Positions 54,401 to 64,000 of a DNA stretch of 64,000 nucleotides are shown here, one piece after another. The notes beneath the pieces are model-generated. The model was given only the letters and a program-made list of their open reading frames with translations, was not told the origin of the DNA and did not search any database. How positions within the stretch are numbered: the stretch's first letter is position 1; each line of letters starts with the position of its first letter. Position numbers and translations under genes: made by a program. The stretch is taken from positions 117,501-181,500 of the forward strand of contig CAUJNA010000194.1 in assembly GCA_963377175.1 (NCBI GenBank), given 5' to 3'. Source of the DNA: Effrenium voratum. Taxonomy: Eukaryota; Sar; Dinophyceae; Suessiales; Symbiodiniaceae.

Positions 54401-57400
54401 AACGACCGATGGTCCCGATTCCGAGGGTTCTTTGTGGTTGCAGCGTTCAACCTCCACAGACGAAAGAGCCTGGAACTTGGTAGCATCCTCCACACTGGCC
54501 CCTTGTTCCGCAAGCGCCTGCCCAACCATGTGTGCCACCTGGACTTTCCACGGCACAGGGGCACCACCGCCAGAACCCGACTCCTTGGCTTTGAACCTGC
54601 CGCTGGCGAAAACCGTGACCTGTCGGCATGCCCGATCGCGCCCCTGTGCAGAAGAAAGCCTCGTGTTGATCTCATCGAATCGTTGGTCGGCCGTCCGCGA
54701 GGTCGGCATGCGTGCAAGAAAGCCTATGCTGAAGCCTCGAGCCACTGCTGCGACTGAGCCATCTTGCAAAGTAGCAGTCATTTGTCAATCCCTGTGCAAG
54801 CGACGCTGCAGGTGGTGTTTCTTAAACTCGCGGTTTGACGTGAAAAGAAGCAGTACATGTGCGTCCTACCTAACGCTCCGCCCGAAAAGGTTGAGACTCT
54901 GCGATGTGCAGAGGCAGAACATTTCTAATGGGCCAGTACGTGACGCAAAAAAGACAAATCCAAGGTGCGGGCAGTGTATGGTCATGCCGCAAATGCCGAA
55001 CCCTTCCCGTTTCCCGTTCAAAAGTACGTGGGCATTCTGGGCAGTCAACGCCTCCCTCGCGAAACGTGCCCTTTTGTGATGGCGTGTGACCATCACAGGC
55101 TGCGACAAACCTGCACGAGTGCCATACTTGCGACCACACAGATGACACGGAAAAGCTCCATCTAGAACATCGCGCGTCTTGGGCCCGTCTTTTTTGTGGG
55201 GCGCACCTTGTCCGGAGGCGGGGCCGCTGATGCTAGCGCATCCCCGCGGTCAAGAGCCCACACTGGTCTTGCCTGTTTGCGCCTCATCCTCCGTGGCGTA
55301 GAGCTAGGGCTTGGATTGCACTACCCAATGTTCAGTTATATAGTCCCAGGATACCATAATGCTGCCGCACGAACGGCGTTGTCGAAAACTTGACCATCAT
55401 CCTGAGTGACACAACTGTGCTTCACCTATAACGTTCTTCAATTGCCGCTCTTTTAGCGCTAGCACTGTTCAAGCACTCTGTTCACAACCTTCCCGACAGG
55501 GGATTCCACAGATGGATTCGGCATCCATGTGCCCCCTAATTAGACTGAAGGCAGGGTCCATCCCAGGAAGATGTTGCTGAATAGAATTGAGGAAAGACAT
55601 TTTATTCATCAGCCAGGGGAGACAATGGCTGAAGGCTAACAATCATAGGCTTGAAGTAGGGCCATTCCTTCAGAATACAGCCACTATCAGCTGCACTATG
55701 TAAATGGCCACAATATGAAGGGTATATACCCGCCTTTCTTCAGGGGTAGTTTTTGTCGAGTTTAGCCCCGTCAGGCCTTCTCCAGACGCGGGCAGGTGCT
55801 GATGACCCCGCGCCGCGACGCCGAAATTGGCGCGGGCCCGGGGCCCGGAGAGTACCTGGCCTCGTCCATGCGCCAGGCGCGAAAGAAGAGTCGGACGTGT
55901 CACTTCCTTGTTTGTTTGTTTTCAATTTTCCAGCACAGTGCGGCAATTCTCTGGGATGGGGGAAATGAGCCCCGGAGCTTCATTTGCAAGTCCCTCTTTT
56001 CTTGACCTCCCCACCCACTAAGGTAGGGGGATTCTGTGGTTAATGGTCGTTGCGATCTTGGATTTGTCTCTCGCTGATTTACTCCCTTGATCAATATGGT
56101 CACTCCGCTTTTCTTTGTAGTTAACATGGCGTAAATCCGGCTTCTACATGACTGGAACCAATTACAACCTCACCAATGGCAAAGGGACCCTCCCTAAGAC
56201 AACCTTCAGGAATTTCAATTGTGGGCATTGACCCGAAACGTCATTCACTCAAGGAGGAGAGAAACCGAGAAAGGCAAAACTACAAGGACGCTCGGCCGAG
56301 CGAGCGCAGGCGCCCAAGTTCAGCTTCGGCACGGCGCGGCAGCGGGCGCGGCTCCCCTCCGAGATGGGGCCCATCACCCCGGGGCCCAGGTCCTACCGGA
56401 CACACCGGGAGCTGCCCCACGACCCTGGGAGCCTGCGCTCCAGGTTGGATTAGCAGCAATGGCTGCCTTTTGCCTCAGGCGCCCTTTGCGAATTTCTTTT
56501 ACCCTTTGCTAAGGATAGGCCATGACTTAAGTACTGGTGACGAGCGGAGGCACCTTTTGCACAAGACACCCTAGTTACTAACTGACAGGTGAGGCGGGGG
56601 CGACGCGCACGCGCCGCAGTTTCTCGGAATGCGCCCTCACCCACCCACCCCCCCGGACAAACATGCAGCCATCGTTGGTAAGGATGATCTCACCTGGGTG
56701 GAACTACTGGGATGTGTGATTCGAGGTTTAAAACATGTTGCGCGGGCCCGCGGAAATGTGGCACTGGTGTGAGTTCCAGCATGTGTACAGGTTGCCTGCG
56801 TGTGCGGCTTTCGAAGATAGAAGCAGCGCGGAGGGCAAAATAGTGGCCGCGCAATGCAACGTATTCTGTGGCTTCCGAGTTGCCAACCCACATAGCCAAA
56901 CAGCCAATTTGTAGCTATGACATTTAATTTGGACCACTCCCCGGAATGATGCCCACCAAATCCGCAATGAACAATCATGCCCTTACAGAGCAGAGGGAGT
57001 CATTGCGGATAAGCAAGGCTTTGCTTGCCGAGGAGCGGCATCAACGCCGGCGTAATGCTCCTCCAGCCGTGCCCGGAAACACTCAGCGAGTGCCTGGCAG
57101 AGGTGGGCAGACTGAGGGGCCATGCTTCTTCCCGATCTAAGCTGCACTTTCTCTGGGCGCACGCGCATTTCGCACGCGCATTTCGGGATCCACCAAAGAA
57201 TTGAGGAAACACCTGTGAGAGATGCGCTGTAGGTCGCTGATGAGAGGCACCCGGAGCACATCCAGGGCAACGGACCTGAGCAAGACTACTTGTCACGCAC
57301 CTCGGCAGTGCTGGCGCCTTCAAGGCGCCTAGCCTTGGTTGAGCACTAGGAGAGGATCGCCCTCAAGGATGTCCACTTTTGATGGTGCTTTGTGAGCCTG

Positions 57401-58224
57401 GAGGGCTAAGGGTCTCATGTGTTTAAGTGTTTAGTGCCAATGCAATGTGCTTGGATTGTTCATTTCAGGATACTTTGCTGGTACCTGGCGCCACATCAGC
57501 GTGGCATACAACTTCCAGCTGCACCAGATGTATTACGTGGTTTGCTCAGTTGAAATCTCTCTCTGGATTTCCCTTTCCAAGTTTCTGCTGGTAGCAGCGA
57601 ACACCACTCAGTAGCGTGGCTGTATGCATTTGCTTGCGTGCTGGCTTTGAATTGCTTTGCTTTAGCTTGGTTTGCTTTTGAGTTCCCCTCGTCGTTGGTG
57701 ATCGGCGTTCGGCTTTCCCTGTGAGTTTATTCCAAGGTGCTGAGCCCCGAGTGCGTCACCTCGGCGGACCGTGCGGAGTTTCTGGGCTGCCGCGGGCTTG
57801 GAATGGTTGCCAGGCTTGAGGGCCTCGCTTTGAACTCTCGTGTTTCCTTTCTTTTTTGACGCGGGGAAGTGGGTTTTTACTGGAATCAAAATCCAAGGGC
57901 CATGTTTCAAGCTGGTTTTGGCGGGTTTCGCAGGCAGCCAGAGGAGTCAATTCAGGGCGAGCATGTCAATTTAGAGGACCCATTTACAAGAAGACCAAAC
58001 ACAGTTGGAGGAGTTTTTAAGTTGGACAAATTCCCGCGCGGTCTCAACTGTCTGAGCTGGGCCAGTCCAAGACGGCCGGACCACGACGTCACAGCAGGTC
58101 GACATGTCATAATATATCCATACTTTAGAGCCTCCGGCTCACTCCGCCGACATTGGCCTCTCCCTTTTCTCCTCTCTCTCTCTCTCTCTTTTCCCTTCCC
58201 TTCCCATCTCTCTCTCTCTCTCTC

Positions 58225-58259
<35 letters not shown>

Positions 58260-58377
58260 GCTTCTCTGTCTCTGTCTGTCTCACTGTTTCTGTCTCCGTT
58301 TTTTCTATCTTCTGCTCTGTCTCTTTCTGGATCTCAATCTCTTTCTCTGTCTCTCCCTCTTTCTCTTTCTCTTTCTT

Positions 58378-58444
<67 letters not shown>

Positions 58445-58521
58445 CCCATCCTTTCTTCTCTACCTCCTCGCTATGCCAATTTCTCCCCACCGCGTGTCTC
58501 TGCCTCCTCTCTCTCTCTCTC

Positions 58522-58592
<71 letters not shown>

Positions 58593-58644
58593 TCCTTCCC
58601 CCCCCCTCTATCTCTATCACTCACTCACTCTCTCTCTCTCTCTC

Positions 58645-58681
<37 letters not shown>

Positions 58682-58799
58682 GCTTCTCTGTCTCTGTCTG
58701 TCTCACTGTTTCTGTCTCCGTTTTTTCTATCTTCTGCTCTGTCTCTTTCTCGATCTCAATCTCTTTCTCTGTCTCTCCCTCTTTCTCTTTCTCTTTCTT

Positions 58800-58846
<47 letters not shown>

Positions 58847-58923
58847 CCCATCCTTTCTTCTCTACCTCCTCGCTATGCCAATTTCTCCCCACCGCGTGTC
58901 TCTGCCTCCTCTCTCTCTCTCTC

Positions 58924-58994
<71 letters not shown>

Positions 58995-59019
58995 TCCTTC
59001 CCCCCCCCCTCTATCTCTA

Positions 59020-59068
<49 letters not shown>

Positions 59069-62000
59069 GAGTTGCCTCGGTATCCATGCACTGCCCCATG
59101 ACCCCTGAATCGTCTTCTTACTACTGGCTTTCCCCTCGATTTCCCGTTCATGTCCTTTTCATGTCCCGTAATTTCCTATGATTTCCTCGTCATGTCCCCT
59201 TCCTTTCCTTTCAATTTCCCCTTTCATTTTCCTGTCCTTTCTCGGAATGTCCGCTTCATTTTCCATTTACGCCCCTTTCATTGCCAGTCATTTCCCTAAA
59301 TCTCGTTCTTTGATTTCCTCGTCCTTTGTTTCCCTTTCATGCCCCCTTCACCCCCCCTGCACTTCTCATTCCTTTCCCCTTCATTTCCCTTTCAGTTCCC
59401 CTTCGTTTCCCTTTCATTTCCCCTTGCTTTCCCGTCGTTTCCACTTCTCTCCCCTGCGTGTCCTTGCATTTCCGTTCATGTCCCCTTGATTTTCCCTGCA
59501 CTTCCCTTGCAAAACACAGAGTGCTTGTCTCTTTTGAACTGGCGCTGCCGCTGCTGGTGGTGGTGGTTGTGGTGGTGGCGGTGGTGGTGGTGGTGGTGGT
59601 GGTGGTGGTGTGGTTGTGGTTGTGCTTGTGTTTGTGCTTCTAGTTGCTTGTAGTTGTGGATGTTGTTGGGGTGATTCTGGCTGTTGTCGTTGTTGCTGCT
59701 GCGGCTGCGGCTGCGGCTGTTGCTTTTTTTTTTCTTTCCCTGTTGCAGTTTGGTTGTGGCAGGTGTGTGATTGTGTGTGTGTGTGCGCAGTCGGAACCAG
59801 TTGAGCGACTATTGGCCTGTGAAAAGGAGGTTGGATGCGCTTTTGAGCCTACTTAGGCCCAGAGAAGGTGAAAGTCTTCCATTACTCCAGTGAGCCGAAG
59901 CCTTGGGCTCGCCTGCTGGATGCTTACTACGCGTCCTTCAGCGAGGAGGCGCCGGGGGTGTCACAGCCGGGGTGAGAATTTAAATAATTGAATCGGGGAA
60001 ACAACCCTACACCAGCGAAGTTCTTTGTTACCCATGCGGGCTGGCTTGGCTCACATGGCTTTTGACTTTTTGTGCCGGGGTCCCACTTGCCAAGTGCAGG
60101 AGTGGCTTCTGGAGGTGCTATCCAAGTTCAGCGGCTACCGTGCTTGGGTTATGAAGGCTGGAGCATGGGCCTCCTTTACCCCGCTCAAAGCAGGGCACTC
60201 GCAGCACGGTCATCACGCTGCTTTGAGGGATCCATGTTCTTTTCCACAAGAAATGCGGTGGCGGGGAGCTGCCAGGATGCAGTGGCGGTAGAGCGGGAGG
60301 CGGACCGGTCTGGCATCGTGGTGGGTCCGCGCCTCAAATCGTTGCATCATTGGAAATCGTTAGTCACCGTTAGTAGGCACAAATAATCTATGTAAATGAT
60401 GTCCACCAAAGGTTGGTATCGTATTGGTTTTCCATTGGCTTGGCTTCGAATTGGTGTTGCATTGCTTTTCCAGTACTCATCCTTGGGGTCGCATTTAAGA
60501 CACGCCTGCCTGATCCACCTTAATTCGTTTCAGGAATGTTGTTTGACTTGCTTGCCTGTATGTGTGCATGCCTGCTTGCCGAGGTGAGGACGGCAAACTG
60601 CACCACTCCATTGGGTGGGAGAAGGTCGTCAAGGAGGCACCCAGCAAAGCGGAGGAGGCTGCCCCACCCAATGGTGAGAAGGAAGAGGAGCCAAGCGATT
60701 GGACAACAAGCATTTTGCGTAGCCCAAGGCTAGCTGCAGAGTAACCCGCTGGATTGTCGCTCGGTTGGTCGTTTTATCCTCCGCCCCCACCTGTTTTCAG
60801 GTGTTTTTTTTGGTTGCGCGTGATTCAATGCGTGCCTTGGATATCTGAAGGCACGTGTTTGCACCTTTCGGGTGTTTTCACTTTGTCTGGCCGAACCGCG
60901 GCGGGCCAATGTTTCTTGTGAATGGCACTAAAAGACCTTATATGAGGTTCGGTCAGAACTTGCGGTGTACGGTCCATGTGGGAGGGACACGGACTCGGTA
61001 AATTTTTTTGGGAAACAAGTCACTTTGAACGTGCCTCATATCCAGAAATGGTTTCCCACAAACCACACACACACACATTTGTCCTGCCCGGGGCAATTGC
61101 TTTCTACAGGAGGTCTGGCGCCGGCGCTTGGGGGAGGAGATCTTGGTGCCGGAAAGTGCCGTCGCTGGTGCCGAGAAGGCGACGTGCCTTACATGTGGCG
61201 CCCTTTTTTCCATTTCGTGCATTCTGGGCGGGTCTTGGGTGCATTCTGGGCCCCTTGCAGCTTTTGAAAGCTGTGGCTTTTTTCCCTTGAACCTCGTGAC
61301 GGCTCGCAAGTAGCAGTGACCAGCCCAAAAGTGAGTGCCCTGCGTTGCCTTGTCAAATTTGCCGCTTAGTTGATTGTGGAGCTGTTGGAGCTCATTGAAT
61401 GTTCCAGGGTCCTCTGAGCAACCCTCCCAGTGGTTGGAGATGCGTGCAACGTGGGCTATGCTCAGGTCCCTTGTTGCCAAAGCCACGTTTGCGGTCGGTT
61501 CACTTGCTGACTTTGTTGAAGGTGGCGAGGAGGTCGCTGCAGCTGTGGGAAGAGGCGTGCTGTTTTTTTGCTCATGGCCAGTGGTTCCTTTTCTCGTCAA
61601 GTGGCAGTCCTCATGTCTAAGCCTTCAACCGCTTGGTCACTTGTTGGTTGAACGAGGTCGCGGAACGCATAACAGGCCCATTTGTTTCTAAGGTCCGACG
61701 CATGCCAAGGCCACGTAGGGGCTCCTTCCAGTTCTTTGCATTTCACGGGTGTTTGGCTCTCCTAGCAAAACTGTAGACTTTGTTGGTATTCTACTATTTT
61801 GCTGGCATGTTATATGTCTTCTATGGGCGAACCCCCTTGGCTGCAGTCAAGCAAAGCGACTCGTCGTTTTCTCCTCATTTGCCGCCCGCTTGTCTCTTTC
61901 CAAGCTCTTCCCAGGGTTTCTTCTGCAGTGATGTGCGTTAACCTAGTCATGAATGCTATTGTTGACCCGCTGCTTTGATTCCGCTTTTGGCAGGCAAAGC

Positions 62001-62392
62001 CCCAGGCACTAGCCTGGGGGGAGAAACATTGCCAGGAACCCTTGCACCCCAGCAGAGTGCTGTGACCAGAGCGAAGCTTCTTGCAACAGCAAAGCCTGAG
62101 GGTCCGGCGTATAGAGCAGTAAGGAGCTGGCGCATGATGACGGTTTCGATTCTTGTCATTCCTTACTTGAGGTTGGTGGGCATTGGATTGCGGCGGCGTT
62201 TCGGAATGGGACTCTCAATTTCACGTAGCAGTTCTTTTTCAACAGCCACTAGGAACAAGGTTTTCCATGGTGATTCAAACTTATTTGAATGTCCTTTGTT
62301 TGACATGTTTGATTCTGCAGGCATACCACTCGCTGACGGCAGAGCTGGGTGACCCACAGCTGGTGCAGACACTCTTGCAGACACCCAAGAAG
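51431..62392 (+). CDS. GT8 (glycogenin-like) glycosyltransferase, multi-exon, 5' end not found
   Basis: Exons with fitting phases: 51431-51485 VFGLFEYEKVLLMDADLL (DxD metal site); 52120-52225 VCSNIDELFELPAPAAMGRG ... GYRHGQRMNGR; 52327-52378 SYFFGGTRPGPYGWNQ; 57033-57102 SGINAGVMLLQPCPETLSEC; 57233-57296 VADERHPEHIQGNGPEQDYL; 57469-57536 YFAGTWRHISVAYNFQLHQM; 57737-57778 VLSPECVTSADRAE; 59868-59957 VKVFHYSSEPKPWARLLDAY. This is the full order of GT8 motifs (DADLL, NIDELFEL, GINAGV, GPEQDYLS, YNFQLHQM, HYSSEPKPW). Same-strand exons follow with phase 0: 60100-60156 EWLLEVLSKFSGYRAWVMK, 60276 on DAVAVEREADRSGIVVGPR, 60584 on (EDGKLHHSIGWEKVVKEAPS), 61110-61178 EVWRRRLGEEILVPESAVAG, 61994 on, and 62321-62392 AYHSLTAELGDPQLVQTLLQ; these C-terminal ones are less certain. 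The enzyme transfers a sugar from a nucleotide sugar; the acceptor is unknown. Most donors are GC. Confidence 0.75.
52782..56453 (+). CDS. Sperm-tail PG-rich (SHIPPO) repeat protein, nested in a GT8 intron
   Basis: The ATG at 52782 opens MLSDFTQGDLTDEPPAEVGP. Repeats follow in separate exons: 53081-53181 ERFKTPGPGSYLHHTDFSSR ... TPSFGFGTTS, joined by a GC donor (TCCAG|GC) to 53329 RKERLPNKNPGPGSYVDPAP ... VRKAPGPGAYNLPEADC; 55796 on VLMTPRRDAEIGAGPGPGEY; about 56132 GFYMTGTNYNLTNGKGTLPK; 56310-56453 APKFSFGTARQRARLPSEMG then PITPGPRSYRTHRELPHDPG and a TAG stop at 56451. PGPG-x-Y units with a following K-x-x-S-F-G-F define the STPGR family, found in axonemal and cytoskeletal proteins of flagellated cells, here plausibly a microtubule inner or associated protein. 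It has at least five exons, so it is not a processed retrocopy. It lies wholly between GT8 exons at 52378 and 57033. Confidence 0.7.
53639..55148 (-). CDS. Minus-strand ORF block with C2H2 zinc finger, unidentified
   Basis: Three minus-strand ORFs lie in the SHIPPO intron. 55148-54866 contains VDCPECPRTFERETGRVRHL then RHDH, a C2H2 finger, followed by a C-x2-C (WICLFC). 54781-54182 (199 codons) reads KVQVAHMVGQALAEQGASVE, VEVERCNHKEPSESGPSVVI and ends at a stop. 53950-53639 includes YGTIIDYNIAWFYLPARFRA. Composition and the opposite strand differ from the host exons. A decayed transposable element is the likeliest source, but I recognise no polymerase or transposase. All three are open but short. 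Confidence 0.35.
58160..59065. repeat. CT/CTGT microsatellite, duplicated about 410 bp unit
   Basis: Long TC runs and TCTG runs within a GT8 intron. A compound unit (TGCTTCTCTGTCTCTGTCTG ... CTATGCCAATTTCTCCCCAC ... CTTCCTTCCCCCCCC ... CTATCTCTATCAC) occurs twice, starting near 58259 and 58681 and ending near 58620 and 59023. The 410-codon ORF on + and the RE-rich ORFs on - are artefacts. Confidence 0.92.
59066..59850. repeat. TTCCC-rich, GGT and GCTGCG microsatellites
   Basis: Contains TTTCCCTTTCATTTCC-like sequence (59150-59500), a GGT run (about 59555-59608) and GCTGCGGCTGCGGC (about 59695-59722). Intronic within the GT8 gene; no exon recognised. Confidence 0.8.
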
Positions 62393-64000
62393 GCGTGCCG
62401 TTGGGGAGGTGGGTTTGGCTTGATATAGCACGGCTAGATTGGTTTGATTTGGCTTGATATGACCGTGATATGCCCGTGCATGGGGTTTGCAGTTCATGCA
62501 CTTGCCATGCGAGAGGTTCCGTCGGAGAGTAATATTTGCCGCCTGCTTTGGCAGAGACGCTTACGGTCATCGCCAAAGTCCGCCAAGGCTGGACCTAATT
62601 AGTTGGTTCTGTTGACACGGACTGCTGGTAGACGACTCCAGTTGCTGCCAGAACGGAAGCCTCAAGAGATTGGTCCTGCAGCGCCTCTCCCTAGTCCATT
62701 GGGAATCGATATGAAGTGACAAGGTAGCCTAGCGCCTTGCGGGGTGGAATTGTTTGGCCGAGGCTCCGGGCTCCCTTTGGAGGTTGCACGACAAAGTTGT
62801 CGGACGCCAAGTTGCTGATACTCTTCCTTCCAGAAAATCACAGATTTGACCCGAGTTTCCAGTTTGTCAACCGTTTCGTTGCGTGGGATGCGTGCCCTTC
62901 GTGTTTTTGAAGGCCAGTCGCGCATCGGGTCAGCACATTGATGGCAACCACAAGGCATGTCCTTTTGAAGCGGTCGAAGTTTGGCATCTTTGGGCGTCAG
63001 CAGGGGCTCTTGGTGAGCATCAGGCATGCTCACAAGCTCAAGCCCAACAGATCTCACGCACCCCAGTCAGTGGAACTGGGTTGCAGGAGTCGCAGAAGAG
63101 CAACGAGCAGTGGCGCTGGAGTGACCGGGCTGAATACACATGCCCCAAAGGCAACGATTTAGTTGTGACATGGTTGGCTTCATGTTGTTTGCGGTCACTT
63201 GATGTTGTCTGCTGAGTGGGTGCCCCAAAGCTGAATCCTTCGGGCGGGCAAGTTGGGGACTGTCACCGTTCTGAGGCTCTGGCTGGTGGGTGGCCGAAGG
63301 AACCAAGAAGCGACTGAGCTGCTCTTGCACTTGGCTGCTTGGCTGCGAAGGGGATGGAGGAAGTGGGGTATGGGCGGGTCACTGCGATGCACCTGAGCCC
63401 ATATGTCTGTGACGGATGATTGAGGCTTTGAGCGTATCCAGAGGTTTCAAAGAGAAAGCCACCAGCGCCTTGATCAGTCAGTAGCGATTCTGCGAGGTGG
63501 ACTATGCCTTGCCAGTTCCGATTCGGGACTTTGCCCAGCCGGAAGCTAAACAGCCAATACCCTCCGCTTTCCTACAAGAAAACACGAGGGGATGGGGCCA
63601 TGCTTGATCTCACCCCCTACTTGTGACCACCTTTGAGTGCCAGGCATGAACATGCAACCCATTCCCAGCCGACGACGCTGAGGCTTGAAGCAGGGCCCCA
63701 GGCAGGGCCTGTCACCTTCCTTCGGTTGGGCTCAGGGCCATCCAATGAAGCCAGTGGCAGGCCACTTAAGCATGACTCATGACAAAAATGCATTGCGCTC
63801 CTTATCTAAACCCAGGCATAACAGCAGCGTGGGACAGATTTGGAGCAACTCACGTTGCAAGCTTGCTTGTTCTCCTCGTTTTCCTTGCAAGCGAGCGGTA
63901 TAGAACAGGCAGCATGGCAACGCAGCGCGCCTTAAAGCGCAATGTGGCGGAGTGCGGTGACACGCACGGTGCCGGCTGGCGAAAGCTTCGCGGCATAGGA
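62393..64000 (+). other. Right end: possible further exons, no gene assigned
   Basis: Weak exon-like segments on +: ETLTVIAK after GGCAG (about 62552-62577) and VDYALPVPIRDFAQPEA after TGCGAG (63497-63547). They could be last GT8 exons or the start of another gene. No other feature recognised to the window end. Confidence 0.25.

Noticed and set aside
57869..59101. 410-codon + ORF and Arg/Glu-rich minus ORFs
   Set aside because: They are produced by CT and CTGT microsatellites in a GT8 intron; any repeat of this kind is open in several frames.

Overview
The window reads as nuclear DNA of a dinoflagellate. Three independent signs support this. (1) A complete seven-exon ribosomal protein L11 (uL5) gene at 48430-50727 can be assembled by eye; its introns use GT, GC and GA donors and every acceptor is AG followed by G, the splice-site pattern known from dinoflagellates. 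(2) Two loci carry relics of the dinoflagellate spliced leader (46943-46958 on +; a degenerate tandem pair at 7712-7744 on -). (3) The introns are crowded with decayed retroelements, microsatellites and minisatellites. Long ORFs here are mostly not genes; real coding sequence sits in short exons, nearly all on the + strand.

Layout. 1-2.5 kb: possible 3' exons of a membrane protein. 3.4-30.2 kb: exons of an ankyrin-repeat and coiled-coil protein gene. Its second and third recognisable exons join across a gap of about 16.9 kb (3702-20631) packed with retroelement debris: several fragments of one RLE-type (R2-group-like) non-LTR retrotransposon family, one near full-length copy (11.1-16.1 kb), and two pieces of a second reverse transcriptase type. 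Satellite arrays of 13/14, 61, 73 and 40 bp lie at 24.1-26.4 kb. At 27.4-30.2 kb two phase-1 coiled-coil exons are duplicated in tandem about five times.

30.4-41.2 kb holds a 10.8 kb element with 329 bp direct terminal repeats in a TG microsatellite. It encodes an N-terminal GIY-YIG nuclease, a CxC linker and a reverse transcriptase, which is the architecture of N-terminal-EN Penelope-like elements (Naiad/Chlamys group), followed by about 5 kb of further coding-like sequence that I cannot identify. 41.6-45.6 kb: more coiled-coil exons, possibly of the same host gene.

48.4-62.4 kb is the gene-rich part: RPL11, then a GT8 (glycogenin-like) glycosyltransferase whose exons run from 51.4 to at least 60.0 kb. 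One 4.65 kb intron of the GT8 gene contains a complete, intron-bearing, same-strand gene for a sperm-tail PG-rich (SHIPPO) repeat protein (52782-56453), and an intron of that gene in turn holds a minus-strand ORF block with a C2H2 zinc finger. All exon models are hand-built from family conservation and splice phase; no transcript data or searches were available.
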